Assembly: GCA_034110465.1 (NCBI GenBank)
Contig: JAWUZD010000009.1
Span: forward strand, 124,001 to 188,000
From: Aurantibacter sp034110465
GTDB lineage: Bacteria; Bacteroidota; Bacteroidia; Flavobacteriales; Flavobacteriaceae
Length of the DNA stretch: 64,000 nt
Direction: 5' to 3'
The notes under the pieces were generated by a model. That model searched no databases. It worked only from the letters and a program-made list of their open reading frames with translations, and was not told the origin of the DNA. Below are positions 47,368 through 56,820 of the stretch, piece after piece. The first letter of the stretch is position 1; every line of letters starts with the position of its first letter. Position numbers and translations under genes: made by a program.

Positions 47368-49698
47368 ATGGCAACAGCAAAAAAACAAGAAGAATCAGAT
47401 TACAGTAAATTTGTGCGTTGGTTTTGGATGCTTTTTATAGGTGGCGTTTTAGCAGCAGTATTAATGTTCTTTTTAGCATCTGTAGAAGTATTTGGAGAAT
47501 TACCAGATCACAGACAGTTAGAAAATCCTAATACTAATTTAGCGTCAGAAATTATTTCTTCAGACGGAAAAACATTAGCAAAATTCTATTTTAACGATAA
47601 TAGAACACCAGTATCTTTCGAAGAATTACCAAAACATTTAGTAGATGCTTTGGTAGCAACAGAAGATGTTCGCTTTTTTGATCACTCAGGAATTGATGCT
47701 CGAGGAACATTAAGAGCTTTTTTAACTTTAGGTAAAGGTGGAGGAGCAAGTACAATATCTCAACAATTAGCTAAGCAATTATTCACAAAACAAGTTTCAA
47801 GTAATAAATTAGGGAGAGCTTTTCAAAAAATTAAAGAATGGGTTATTGCAGTACGTTTAGAACGACAATACACTAAAGAAGAGATTATTACGCAATATTT
47901 TAATATTTACGATTTTGGTAATTTTGGTGATGGAATTCGTTCGGCTTCAAGAATTTATTTTGGAAAGGAACCTAAAGAATTAGATGTTAAGGAATCGGCT
48001 ATGTTGGTTGGAATGTTTAAAAATTCATCTTTATATAATCCAAGACCAAATAGAAATCCAATTGGTACTAGAAATCGTAGAAATACAGTTTTAAGTCAAA
48101 TGGTTAAATATGAAGTTTTAAGTGAAAAAGATAAAGATTCACTTTCAAAAAGGCAATTAGATTTAAAATATTCTCCAGAATCTCATAGTGATGGAACTGC
48201 TACTTATTTTAGAGCCTATTTAAAAAAATATATGAAAGATTGGATTGATAAAAATCCAAAACCAGATGGTACAAAATATAATTTATATAATGGTGGATTA
48301 AAAATATACACCACAATAGATTCTAGAATGCAAGCTTATGCAGAAAAGGCTGTAAGTAGTCATTTAAAAGCTCTACAAAAAGAGTTTTTTGTTCAAAACA
48401 CACCTAAACGTAACCCAACAGCACCATTTTTAGATTTAGATAAGCAAGAAATTAGCGATTTAATGAAGCGTTCTATTAAACAATCAGAACGTTGGCGTAA
48501 AATGAAATACGACTTAAAAAAGTCAGAAAAAGAGATTTACACTTCATTCGAGAAACCAACTTCTATGAGTATTTTTACTTGGGATAGAGGTGAAGTGGAT
48601 ACGATTATGAAACCTATGGATTCTATGCGTTATTATAAACATTTTCTACGTGCGGGAATGATGAGTATGAATCCACAATCTGGACATGTAAAAGCTTGGG
48701 TTGGTGGTTTTAATTACCGTCATTTTCAATATGATATGGTTAAACAAGGAAAACGTCAGGTTGGCTCTACGTTTAAACCTTTTGTTTATGCTACTGCTAT
48801 AGATCAATTGCATATGTCACCTTGTGAAAAATTACCACTTTCTCAAATTACTATTGAGGCTGGTAAAATGGGTAACACTCTAGATTGGACGCCTAAAAAT
48901 GATAATGGAAAATATGGAGGAGAATTAACATTAAAAGATGCTTTAGCTAACTCTGTTAATACCATAACAGCACGTTTAATGGATAAAGTTGGTCCAGTAC
49001 AAGTGAGTGATTTAGCAAAAAAATTAGGAATAACATCAGATATTCCTCCAGTACCTTCTATAGCTTTGGGAACACCAGATATAAGTGTTTACGAAATGGT
49101 TGGAGCTTATGGCGCTTTTGCAAATAAAGGTGTTTATATAGAACCTATAATGGTTACTGTTATTGCTGATAAAAACGATACCGTTTTAGAGCAATTTTTA
49201 CCAAAAACAGCCGATGTTTTAAGTGAAGAATCTGCTTATGTTACAGTAAAACTTATGGAAGGCGTAACAAATTCAGGTTCTGGAAGACGATTAAGAACCG
49301 TAGGTGCAGATAAATGGAATTCTGTCTATAAAGAAGTTATAACAGGTTATCCATATGCTTTTACTAATCCAATTGCTGGAAAAACAGGAACTACTCAAAA
49401 CCAAAGTGATGGTTGGTTTATGGGAATGGTTCCAAACCTTGTAACTGGTGTTTGGGTTGGAGGAGAAGATAGAGCAACTCATTTTAAAAGCATAACTTAT
49501 GGTCAAGGAGCAACTATGGCATTACCAATTTGGGGAATGTATATGAAAGATTGCTATGCCGATAAAGATTTAGATATTTCTGACGGTAAATTTGACGAGC
49601 CAAAAGATTTATCTATAGAAGTAGATTGTGATAAATATGAAGAAACTACTAATAATACAGAAGTTTCAGATCCTTCAATAGACGATTTAGGTTTGTAA
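47368..49698 (+). CDS. Class A penicillin-binding protein (PBP1A-like)
   Basis: A 776-residue bifunctional peptidoglycan synthase anchored by one N-terminal helix (about 19-38). The glycosyltransferase domain has the catalytic Glu99 in ATEDVRFFDHSGID, then GGASTISQQLAKQLF. The transpeptidase domain has the active Ser467-x2-Lys470 (VGSTFKPF), SVN in ALANSVNT, and Lys672-Thr-Gly (GKTGTTQN). The length is normal and the C-terminus short and acidic. It follows gldH by 103 bases and ends at the terminator at 49733. Confidence 0.95.
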   Translation: MATAKKQEESDYSKFVRWFWMLFIGGVLAAVLMFFLASVEVFGELPDHRQLENPNTNLASEIISSDGKTLAKFYFNDNRTPVSFEELPKHLVDALVATEDVRFFDHSGIDARGTLRAFLTLGKGGGASTISQQLAKQLFTKQVSSNKLGRAFQKIKEWVIAVRLERQYTKEEIITQYFNIYDFGNFGDGIRSASRIYFGKEPKELDVKESAMLVGMFKNSSLYNPRPNRNPIGTRNRRNTVLSQMVKYEVLSEKDKDSLSKRQLDLKYSPESHSDGTATYFRAYLKKYMKDWIDKNPKPDGTKYNLYNGGLKIYTTIDSRMQAYAEKAVSSHLKALQKEFFVQNTPKRNPTAPFLDLDKQEISDLMKRSIKQSERWRKMKYDLKKSEKEIYTSFEKPTSMSIFTWDRGEVDTIMKPMDSMRYYKHFLRAGMMSMNPQSGHVKAWVGGFNYRHFQYDMVKQGKRQVGSTFKPFVYATAIDQLHMSPCEKLPLSQITIEAGKMGNTLDWTPKNDNGKYGGELTLKDALANSVNTITARLMDKVGPVQVSDLAKKLGITSDIPPVPSIALGTPDISVYEMVGAYGAFANKGVYIEPIMVTVIADKNDTVLEQFLPKTADVLSEESAYVTVKLMEGVTNSGSGRRLRTVGADKWNSVYKEVITGYPYAFTNPIAGKTGTTQNQSDGWFMGMVPNLVTGVWVGGEDRATHFKSITYGQGATMALPIWGMYMKDCYADKDLDISDGKFDEPKDLSIEVDCDKYEETTNNTEVSDPSIDDLGL

Positions 49699-49732
49699 TA
49701 AGAGGCTTCAGGTTTTAAAATAATTTTTTATT

Positions 49733-49760
49733 AAGCCATTTATTTACGAATGGCTTTTTA
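49733..49760 (+). terminator. Terminator after the PBP gene
   Basis: AAGCCATT (49733-49740) pairs with AATGGCTT (49749-49756), followed by TTTT. Confidence 0.7.
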
Positions 49761-49793
49761 TTTGTAAATTTATACTGAAAATAAAATAATAAT

Positions 49794-50495
49794 ATGATTT
49801 CAAAAAAAGTAAATAATGTTCAAGACGCCTTAAAAGGTGTTGGGGACGATATGACTTTTATGCTTGGTGGATTTGGATTATGTGGTATTCCAGAAAATGC
49901 TATAGCAGAATTAGTTAAAAAAAATATAAAAGGATTGACCTGTATTTCTAATAATGCTGGTGTAGACGATTTTGGTTTAGGGTTATTGCTACACGGAAAG
50001 CAGATTAAGAAAATGGTGTCTTCGTATGTTGGAGAAAATGATGAATTTGAACGTCAAATGTTATGTGGAGAGTTAGATGTAGAACTTATTCCTCAAGGAA
50101 CTTTAGCTGAACGTTGTAGAGCTGCACAAGCAGGTTTTCCAGCAATTTACACGCCAGCTGGCTATGGTACTGAAGTAGCAGAAGGAAAAGAAACTAGAGA
50201 GTTTGACGGTAAAATGTATGTATTAGAACATGCATTTAAAGCAGATTTTGCATTCGTAAAAGCTTGGAAAGGCGATGCTGCAGGAAATTTAGTATTTAAA
50301 GGAACAGCTCGTAACTTTAATCCTGTAATGTGTGGAGCTGCTAAAATAACAGTTGCTGAGGTTGAAGAATTAGTTCCTGTAGGAGAATTAGACCCAAACC
50401 AAATTCATATACCAGGGATTTTTGTACAGCGTATTTTTCAAGGTGAAACATACGAAAAACGCATAGAACAAAGAACAGTTAGACAGAAGTCTTAA
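49794..50495 (+). CDS. scoA: 3-oxoacid CoA-transferase subunit A
   Basis: A 233-residue class I CoA-transferase alpha subunit. Signatures are FMLGGFGLCGIPENAIAEL near the N-terminus, LIPQGTLAERCRAAQAGFPAIYTPAGYGT, and the C-terminal ELDPNQIHIPGIFVQRIFQ. With subunit B, 16 bases downstream, it moves CoA from succinyl-CoA to acetoacetate (SCOT) and so feeds ketone bodies or amino-acid breakdown products into central metabolism. The succinyl-CoA preference is by family similarity. Confidence 0.93.
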   Translation: MISKKVNNVQDALKGVGDDMTFMLGGFGLCGIPENAIAELVKKNIKGLTCISNNAGVDDFGLGLLLHGKQIKKMVSSYVGENDEFERQMLCGELDVELIPQGTLAERCRAAQAGFPAIYTPAGYGTEVAEGKETREFDGKMYVLEHAFKADFAFVKAWKGDAAGNLVFKGTARNFNPVMCGAAKITVAEVEELVPVGELDPNQIHIPGIFVQRIFQGETYEKRIEQRTVRQKS

Positions 50496-50511
50496 TCATC
50501 AAATTAACATT

Positions 50512-51165
50512 ATGTTAGACAAAATAGGAATAGCAAAACGTATAGCGCAAGAAGTACAAGATGGATACTATGTGAATTTAGGAATTGGAATTCCTACACT
50601 AGTAGCTAATTACGTAAGAGAAGATATAGAGGTGGAATTTCAAAGTGAAAATGGTGTTCTTGGAATGGGACCATTTCCTTTTGATGGCGAAGAAGATGCA
50701 GATATTATTAATGCAGGAAAGCAAACTATTACAACGTTGCCAGGTGCAAGTTTTTTTGATTCTGCAACCAGTTTTTCTATGATACGTGGACAACATGTAG
50801 ATTTAACTATTTTAGGAGCTATGGAAGTTTCAGAAAATGGCGATATAGCCAATTGGAAAATTCCAGGTAAAATGGTAAAAGGAATGGGCGGAGCAATGGA
50901 TTTAGTAGCCAGCGCTGAAAATATTATTGTTGCTATGATGCACACCAATAGAGCTGGCGCATCTAAATTACTAAAACGTTGCAGTTTACCATTAACAGGT
51001 GTTGGTTGTGTTAAAAAGGTGGTAACTAACCTTGCAGTTTTAGAAGTTACAGACTCTGGATTTAAGTTGTTAGAAAGAGCTCCAGGTGTTTCTGTAGAAG
51101 ATATTCAAAATGCTACTGAAGGTGAACTAATGATTGATGGTGATATCCCAGAAATGACAATTTAA
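50512..51165 (+). CDS. scoB: 3-oxoacid CoA-transferase subunit B
   Basis: A 217-residue beta subunit that carries the catalytic glutamate in EFQSENGVLGMGPFP; the glutamate forms the covalent CoA thioester. Further signatures are YVNLGIGIPTLVANYV, TTLPGASFFDSATSFSMIRGQHVDLTILGAMEVSENGDIANW, and CSLPLTGVGCVKKVVTNLAVLEV. Cotranscribed with scoA and ended by the terminator at 51186. Confidence 0.94.
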   Translation: MLDKIGIAKRIAQEVQDGYYVNLGIGIPTLVANYVREDIEVEFQSENGVLGMGPFPFDGEEDADIINAGKQTITTLPGASFFDSATSFSMIRGQHVDLTILGAMEVSENGDIANWKIPGKMVKGMGGAMDLVASAENIIVAMMHTNRAGASKLLKRCSLPLTGVGCVKKVVTNLAVLEVTDSGFKLLERAPGVSVEDIQNATEGELMIDGDIPEMTI

Positions 51166-51185
51166 TTTTATAGCTATTTATAAAT

Positions 51186-51223
51186 AAAAAACACTGCTAA
51201 TTATCTATTAGAAGTGTTTTTTT
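51186..51223. terminator. Terminator between scoB and the ABC ATPase gene
   Basis: AAAAACACT-CTAAT (51186-51201, one bulged mismatch) pairs with ATTAG-AGTGTTTTT (51207-51221), followed by a T run. The flanking A tract allows function in both directions. Confidence 0.75.
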
Positions 51224-51253
51224 GTTTTCTCAAATTACACTTTTTTTAAAGTA

Positions 51254-52930
51254 TTAAATACCTTTAGGTATGGAATTAATTAGTGCTTTAGTATATGCTT
51301 TTTGTGGGTTTTTGTAAATAGAATCAGCATCACCAATTTCTTCGATTTCCCCCTTATTCATTACTAAAAGTTGATCACTCATATATTTTACAACTGCTAA
51401 GTCGTGAGAAATAAATATATAAGTAAATCCAAAATTCTCTTTTAATTCGTTTAATAAATTAAGGACTTGAGCTTGTACAGAAATATCTAGAGCAGAAACA
51501 GACTCATCGCAAACAATAAGTTTTGGTTGTAAAGCAATAGTTCTAGCAATTCCAATGCGTTGGCGTTGTCCTCCAGAAAATTCGTGCGGATATCTATTAA
51601 AAGCAGTTTCGTCTAAACCAACGCGCTCTAGAAGTTCTAAGGTTTTTGCTTTACATTCGTCTTTAGTAGCGTATAATTTGTGAACCAACATTGGTTCCAT
51701 AATGGTTTCTCCAACAGATCTACGTGGATTTAAAGACGAATACGGATCTTGAAATATAATCTGAATTTCTTTTCTAAAAACAACCATTTCAGAACTAGAT
51801 AATTTAGTGATGTCTGTACCTTTATATAATATTTTCCCAGCTGTAGCTTTATTTAAATTTAGAATAGCATTTCCAAGTGTGCTTTTTCCACAACCAGATT
51901 CGCCAACCAAGCCTAAAGTTTCCCCTTTGTATACATTAAAACTTACATTATTAACAGCTTTAAAACTTCCGGTTTTTCCAAAGAAGCCAGTTTTAGATAA
52001 GAATTCTTTTTCTATATTTATTACTTGTAATAAAGGCGGACTATTGTATAGTTTTTCGTGATGTTTTTGTCGGTCTTGAACTGTAAATTCTTCAGATAAT
52101 TCATCTTCGTTTAAAATAGAACTTACCGTTGGTAAACGTTTTAATCTAATTTTTAAACTAGGTCTTGAGGCAATCAAAGCTTTAGTATATTTATGTTGTG
52201 GTTGGTTAAAAATGGCTTCGGCAGAATTTTGCTCAACAATTTCACCCTTATACATAACTAAAACACGATCTGCAATTTGTGATATTAAAGATAAATCGTG
52301 AGTAATAAATAAGATACTCATTTTAGTTTGCTGTTGTAATTCTTTAAGCAAAGAAATAATATCTTCCTGAACCGTAACATCTAAAGCAGTTGTAGGTTCG
52401 TCTGCAATTAATAAATCTGGTTTGCAAGAGATAGCCATAGCAATCATAACACGTTGCTTTTGTCCGCCAGAAATTTCGTGTGGATAGGCTTTGAAAACAC
52501 ATTCTGTATCAGGTAATTTAACTTGCTCAAATAATTGTAAAACTTCAGCTTTTAAATCACTTTTAGATAAGTTGGTATGTTGTTTTAAAATTTCTTCAAC
52601 TTGTTTTCCACAGCGCATACTAGGATTTAAAGAACTCATTGGTTCTTGAAAAATCATAGCAATCTTTTTTCCTCTTATGGCTTGAAATTCTTTAGATTCT
52701 AAATGCGTAATATTTTCAGTATTAAAATGAATAGTACCAGATGTAATTGTTGCTAATTTATTAGGTAATAATCCCATTAAAGCTAATGAAGAAACAGATT
52801 TTCCAGAGCCAGATTCTCCAACAATACCTAAAATTTCATTTTTATTTAAACTATAAGAAATGCCTTTGATCACTTCCTTTTCTCCAAACGAAATATGTAA
52901 ATCTTTAACTTGTATAAGATGCTTATTCAA
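51254..52930 (-). CDS. Peptide-type ABC transporter ATP-binding protein, two fused ATPase domains (YejF/DppDF-like)
   Basis: A 558-residue protein with two complete ABC domains. The first (about 1-265) has GESGSGKS, ISGGQKQRVMIAMAI and LLIADEPTTALD. The second (about 315-558) has GESGCGKST, FSGGQRQRIGIARTI and LIVCDESVSALD. The oligopeptide-type signature with the linker HKYTKALIASRPSL (C-terminal oligopeptide domain) is present after the first. No permease or binding protein is adjacent, so the transporter is encoded at scattered loci or this ATPase serves a distant YejAB-like permease. Note VCDES, with Ser where the Walker B consensus has Pro; family members share it. Confidence 0.92.
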   Translation of the reverse strand: MNKHLIQVKDLHISFGEKEVIKGISYSLNKNEILGIVGESGSGKSVSSLALMGLLPNKLATITSGTIHFNTENITHLESKEFQAIRGKKIAMIFQEPMSSLNPSMRCGKQVEEILKQHTNLSKSDLKAEVLQLFEQVKLPDTECVFKAYPHEISGGQKQRVMIAMAISCKPDLLIADEPTTALDVTVQEDIISLLKELQQQTKMSILFITHDLSLISQIADRVLVMYKGEIVEQNSAEAIFNQPQHKYTKALIASRPSLKIRLKRLPTVSSILNEDELSEEFTVQDRQKHHEKLYNSPPLLQVINIEKEFLSKTGFFGKTGSFKAVNNVSFNVYKGETLGLVGESGCGKSTLGNAILNLNKATAGKILYKGTDITKLSSSEMVVFRKEIQIIFQDPYSSLNPRRSVGETIMEPMLVHKLYATKDECKAKTLELLERVGLDETAFNRYPHEFSGGQRQRIGIARTIALQPKLIVCDESVSALDISVQAQVLNLLNELKENFGFTYIFISHDLAVVKYMSDQLLVMNKGEIEEIGDADSIYKNPQKAYTKALINSIPKGI

Positions 52931-53106
52931 AATTACTTTTTATGCTAATTTAAAACAAAGAACAGAACGATTGTGTGACTGAATAAAATTTGATAAAATG
53001 TTAAAGTTTGATTATAAAAAATATTACATATGTAATAATTTGGTTTATATATTATATTATTTATATTTTTATACCGAACAAAAAATCAACCAAACCATTT
53101 TATCTT

Positions 53107-55539
53107 ATGAAAAAACCAATTATCCTATCGTTTTTAGCAATTCTATGTTCTGGAATTTTATTTGCACAAGAAAGAAATTGTGCTTCAATGGAAAATTTAG
53201 AGTATAGAAAAAGTATTGATTCTACCTTGGAACAAAAAATGTTGCAAATTGAAGAGTTTACGTCACAAAAAATGGCGCAAATGAACCAATCATCTCAAAA
53301 AATATCAGGTGATATTATTACAATTCCTGTTGTAGTACACGTTTTATATAGGAATAGTACAGAGAATATAAGCGAAGCACAAATTCAATCTCAGTTAGAC
53401 GTGCTAAATGAGGATTTTAGGCGTACAAATACAGATGCAGATAATACTTGGTCTCAAACAGCGGATACACAAATCGAATTTTGTCTTTCTAAAGTAGATC
53501 CAAATGGTAATGCAACTTCAGGAATTACTAGAAAATCTACAACTCGAAGAGATTGGGGCACTAGTGATGATATGAAACGTTCTACTAGTGGAGGAATAAA
53601 TCCTTGGAACACAAGTGAATATTTAAATATGTGGATTGTTCCACAAATGTTAAACGCTCAAGGTGGAACTATTTTAGGTTATGCACAATTTCCAGGTGGC
53701 GCAGCTGCAACGGATGGTTGTGTAATGTCTTATAACTATTTTGGGAGAACTGGAGCTGTTTCTGCACCTTTTGATGGTGGTAGAACAACAACACATGAAA
53801 TAGGTCACTTTTTAAACTTACGCCATATTTGGGGAGATTCAAACTGTGGAAACGATTTTGTTAGCGATACTCCAACGCATCAAACATCAAATGGTGGTTG
53901 TCCAACAGGAAGAACATCTTGTGGTTCTTTAGATATGTATCAAAACTATATGGATTATACAAACGACTCTTGTATGAATTTATTTACAACAGGGCAAAAA
54001 AATAGAATGCGTTCTGTTTTAGCTTCTGGTGGAGCAAGAAGAAGTTTGGCTTTATCAGATAAATGTGGAGCTGTTGTTACTCAACCAACTTGTTCGGATG
54101 GTATTCAAAATGGAACAGAAACAGGAGTTGATTGTGGTGGTTCATGTTCGCCTTGTCAAACAGGAAATCAATATTGCTCTTCTCAAGGAAATAGTGTTAA
54201 TGATGAATATATTAGCAATGTAAAATTAGGAAGTATTAACAATAATTCTGGTGCTTTAACGTATTCGAATTTCACAAATATATCTACAGATTTAAATAAA
54301 GGTGATAGTTATACATTATCTGTTACTCCAACGTGGACAGGAACTAAATATAATGAAGGAATTTCAGCTTGGATTGATTTTAATCAAGATGGTGATTTTA
54401 CAGATTCTGGAGAACAAATTTTTTCTAACGCAGCATCGCAAATTAGTCCTGTAACAGGAACTATTTCTATACCTAGTTCAGCTTTGACAGGAGAAACAAG
54501 ATTGCGAGTTTCGATGAAATATAATGGAACACCAACATCTTGTGAAGCTTTTGATTATGGAGAAGTTGAAGATTATACAGTAAATATTGGCTCTGGAGGA
54601 ACTACAGATCCAGATCCTACAACATGTACAGCTTCTGTGTCATCTTTTCCTTATTCTGAAAGTTTTGAAAGTGGTTTAGGTGCATGGTCTCAATCTACAA
54701 GTGACAACATTGATTGGACAAGAACAAATACAGCAACACCTTCTGGTTCTACTGGACCAACAAATGCCTCTCAAGGTTCTAACTATTTATTTGTCGAAGC
54801 TTCTGTAGAAGGAACAGGATATCCAAATGCTCAAGCTGTATTAATTTCTCCATGTTTTAATTTAGCTTCGGTTTCAAATGGAAACTTTACATTTAAGTAT
54901 CATATGTATGGTGATGCAGATATGGGAACTTTTTCTGTAGATGTTACTACTAATGGAACAACTTGGATATCACTTTGGAGTCAAACTGGAAACAAAGGAA
55001 ACAACTGGTTAGATGCAAGTATAAATCTATCAGATTACGATGGACAAACAATTAAGCTTCGTTTTAACAGAACAACAGGTAGTACTTGGAAGGCAGATAT
55101 TGCTATTGATGCCTTAAGTTTAACATCTGGAACTATATCTTCAGATAAATGTGCTGGTGTAAGTGCTTACGTTAGTACAACAAGTTATAGTACTGGAGAT
55201 CGTGTTACTTTTCAAGGTGATTTATATGAAAGAACAGCAACTGGATGGATAAATGTTGGAGCTTGTGGAACTGCTAGAATTGAAGCTTCTGGCTCTGTAA
55301 ATAGTTTACAAGCATTAGAGCTGTCTGTTTATCCAAATCCATTAAAAGGGAATATTTTATATATAAAATCTAATACTATAAATATTGATTTTACTATAGT
55401 TAATATGCTTGGTCAGCAAGTTGCTAAAGGCAATACAACTAATAAAAGTTTAGATGTTAGAGACTTAGAATCTGGAATGTACTTAATCCAGTTTAACGTA
55501 AATAACACTATTGAAACTAGAAAATTTATCAAACAATAA
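53107..55539 (+). CDS. Secreted M43 zinc metalloprotease with GEVED, MAM-like, CBM5/12-like and T9SS sorting domains
   Basis: About 810 residues from ATG 53107 (MKKPIILSFLAILCSGILFAQ, signal peptide); the longer frame from 53008 adds a non-conserved AT-rich stretch. The pappalysin/M43 catalytic domain has HEIGHFLNLRH (His230, Glu231, His234, His240) and a Met-turn-like SCMNLFTTGQ. A Cys-rich NGTETGVDCGGSC unit follows, then a GEVED domain (WIDFNQDGDFTDSGEQIF...DYGEVEDYTV), a MAM-like domain (FPYSESFESGLGAWSQ), a CBM5/12-like chitin-binding unit (VSTTSYSTGDRVTFQGDLYE), and the type A T9SS sorting tail (LSVYPNPLKG...LESGMYLIQF). It is exported by T9SS and attached or released; substrate unknown. 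Confidence 0.9.
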   Translation: MKKPIILSFLAILCSGILFAQERNCASMENLEYRKSIDSTLEQKMLQIEEFTSQKMAQMNQSSQKISGDIITIPVVVHVLYRNSTENISEAQIQSQLDVLNEDFRRTNTDADNTWSQTADTQIEFCLSKVDPNGNATSGITRKSTTRRDWGTSDDMKRSTSGGINPWNTSEYLNMWIVPQMLNAQGGTILGYAQFPGGAAATDGCVMSYNYFGRTGAVSAPFDGGRTTTHEIGHFLNLRHIWGDSNCGNDFVSDTPTHQTSNGGCPTGRTSCGSLDMYQNYMDYTNDSCMNLFTTGQKNRMRSVLASGGARRSLALSDKCGAVVTQPTCSDGIQNGTETGVDCGGSCSPCQTGNQYCSSQGNSVNDEYISNVKLGSINNNSGALTYSNFTNISTDLNKGDSYTLSVTPTWTGTKYNEGISAWIDFNQDGDFTDSGEQIFSNAASQISPVTGTISIPSSALTGETRLRVSMKYNGTPTSCEAFDYGEVEDYTVNIGSGGTTDPDPTTCTASVSSFPYSESFESGLGAWSQSTSDNIDWTRTNTATPSGSTGPTNASQGSNYLFVEASVEGTGYPNAQAVLISPCFNLASVSNGNFTFKYHMYGDADMGTFSVDVTTNGTTWISLWSQTGNKGNNWLDASINLSDYDGQTIKLRFNRTTGSTWKADIAIDALSLTSGTISSDKCAGVSAYVSTTSYSTGDRVTFQGDLYERTATGWINVGACGTARIEASGSVNSLQALELSVYPNPLKGNILYIKSNTINIDFTIVNMLGQQVAKGNTTNKSLDVRDLESGMYLIQFNVNNTIETRKFIKQ

Positions 55540-55560
55540 CCACAACAATTAACCAATCTA

Positions 55561-55590
55561 AAAAGACCTCGATAATTCGAGGTCTTTTTT
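55561..55590. terminator. Terminator between convergent genes
   Basis: AAAAGACCTCGA (55561-55572) pairs perfectly with TCGAGGTCTTTT (55577-55588) around TAAT, with a T run. It separates the protease gene from the convergent exonuclease gene. Confidence 0.9.
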
Positions 55591-55614
55591 ATTTGAACAA
55601 ATTATTAATTACAA

Positions 55615-56328
55615 TTAAACGTGAAGAATCTCATCATCCTGTAATATCAAATCGCCTCTTAATCTTAAGAAAATTTGAGCTACTGCAATAGTGTCTTTCT
55701 CACAATAGGTAATAATTCGATCTATATCTTTTTCTTTATAATAAACATTACAAACCTCACTTCCATCAATATCGTCTTTAGGGGAAGGAATACCTAATAC
55801 GTTTGTTAATAATTTAAGAGAAGTGTAAGTTTTATAATCGCCAAACTTCCATAATTCTAAGGTATCTAAATGTGGAACTTCCCAAGGTTTTTTGCCGAAT
55901 AAATTTAGTTTATATGGTAACTCTATATTATGAATAATCATACGTCTTGCTATGTAAGGAAAATCAAATTCCTTACCATTGTGTGCGCATAACAAATGTT
56001 TAGTGCTATTAAAATGAGATAATAAGAGCGATTTAAAGTCTTTTAATATTTTTGTTTCTGTACCAAAAAAAGACCTTGTTCTAAACTTGCGTAAATCGCC
56101 TTGAATGGTAAAATAACCTACAGAAATACAAACTATTTTACCAAATTCTGCCCAAATCCCTGCACGATCGTAAAATTCTTCAGCTGTAAAATCTTCTTTG
56201 CGTTGGTATTGTGTTTTAGCTTCCCAAAGTTCCTTTTTAGCATCGGTTAACTCGTTATAGAATTCTGTTTCTGGAACAGTTTCTATATCTAAGAATAAGA
56301 TGTGTTCTAAGTTGAGTTTGGTTATCAT
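55615..56328 (-). CDS. 3'-5' exonuclease (PolB-exonuclease-like, DnaQ superfamily)
   Basis: A 237-residue DEDD-family nuclease with only the exonuclease domain. The metal sites are seen in ILFLDIETVPE (Exo I, Asp and Glu), LLCAHNGKEFDFPYIARRM (Exo II), and DRIITYCEKDTIAVAQIFLRL (Exo III, YxxxD type). This matches the predicted exonucleases related to family B DNA polymerase (PF10108). DNA repair or RNA processing roles are possible. It is followed on the opposite strand by the protease and preceded by a small unknown gene. Confidence 0.88.
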   Translation of the reverse strand: MITKLNLEHILFLDIETVPETEFYNELTDAKKELWEAKTQYQRKEDFTAEEFYDRAGIWAEFGKIVCISVGYFTIQGDLRKFRTRSFFGTETKILKDFKSLLLSHFNSTKHLLCAHNGKEFDFPYIARRMIIHNIELPYKLNLFGKKPWEVPHLDTLELWKFGDYKTYTSLKLLTNVLGIPSPKDDIDGSEVCNVYYKEKDIDRIITYCEKDTIAVAQIFLRLRGDLILQDDEILHV

Positions 56329-56377
56329 AAACTTGTATTTTACTTAAAAAGATTAAAAAACAATAAATGGTTTATAT

Positions 56378-56815
56378 TTATAAAATTCTTTTTGGGTTAA
56401 AATCGGCTTGGTAAACTGAAGCTATTAGCCGTTTTTTAGGTTTATATTCTTTCCCGTTTTCATCTTCTAAAAAGGGAAAACAATAAATTGTATTTTTAAA
56501 TTTTGGTGAATCGATTGGAATTTTAAAATTCATTATTGCTTTTTTAATAAAATTTTGTTCAAAATCGTTTTCTTCAAGTTTGGTTGAAATGATTAGATTC
56601 AGTTTTTTAAGACCATATATTAGAGGTTTTATTTCTGCGATTTCTGGTCTAACTTTCTGATTTAAAATATCAATTTCCACTTCTTTTAAATTATGTTTTC
56701 GTGCAACATAATTAATCCAATCAGACATATACCCGCAATGATAATATCCAAGTGCACTTAAGTAACTTAAAGCAAGATTTCCAGGTAATCCATTAAGATT
56801 TCTTGATTTTGCCAT
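56378..56815 (-). CDS. Hypothetical protein, 145 residues
   Basis: I do not recognise this protein. It is soluble and basic (MAKSRNLNGLPGNLALSYLS at the start; KEYKPKKRLIASVYQADF near the end), with GYYHCGYMSDWINYVARKH and a helical middle (KPLIYGLKKLNLIISTKLEEND). It lies 5 bases after the serine hydrolase gene on the same strand and 49 bases before the exonuclease gene, so all three may be cotranscribed. No signal peptide, membrane helix or catalytic pattern is visible. Confidence 0.65.
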   Translation of the reverse strand: MAKSRNLNGLPGNLALSYLSALGYYHCGYMSDWINYVARKHNLKEVEIDILNQKVRPEIAEIKPLIYGLKKLNLIISTKLEENDFEQNFIKKAIMNFKIPIDSPKFKNTIYCFPFLEDENGKEYKPKKRLIASVYQADFNPKRIL

Positions 56816-56820
56816 TTAAT

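Noticed and set aside
52998..53106. Upstream extension of the M43 protease frame and an overlapping 69-residue frame
   Set aside because: The region is AT-rich with no conserved residues; a clean signal peptide starts at ATG 53107.
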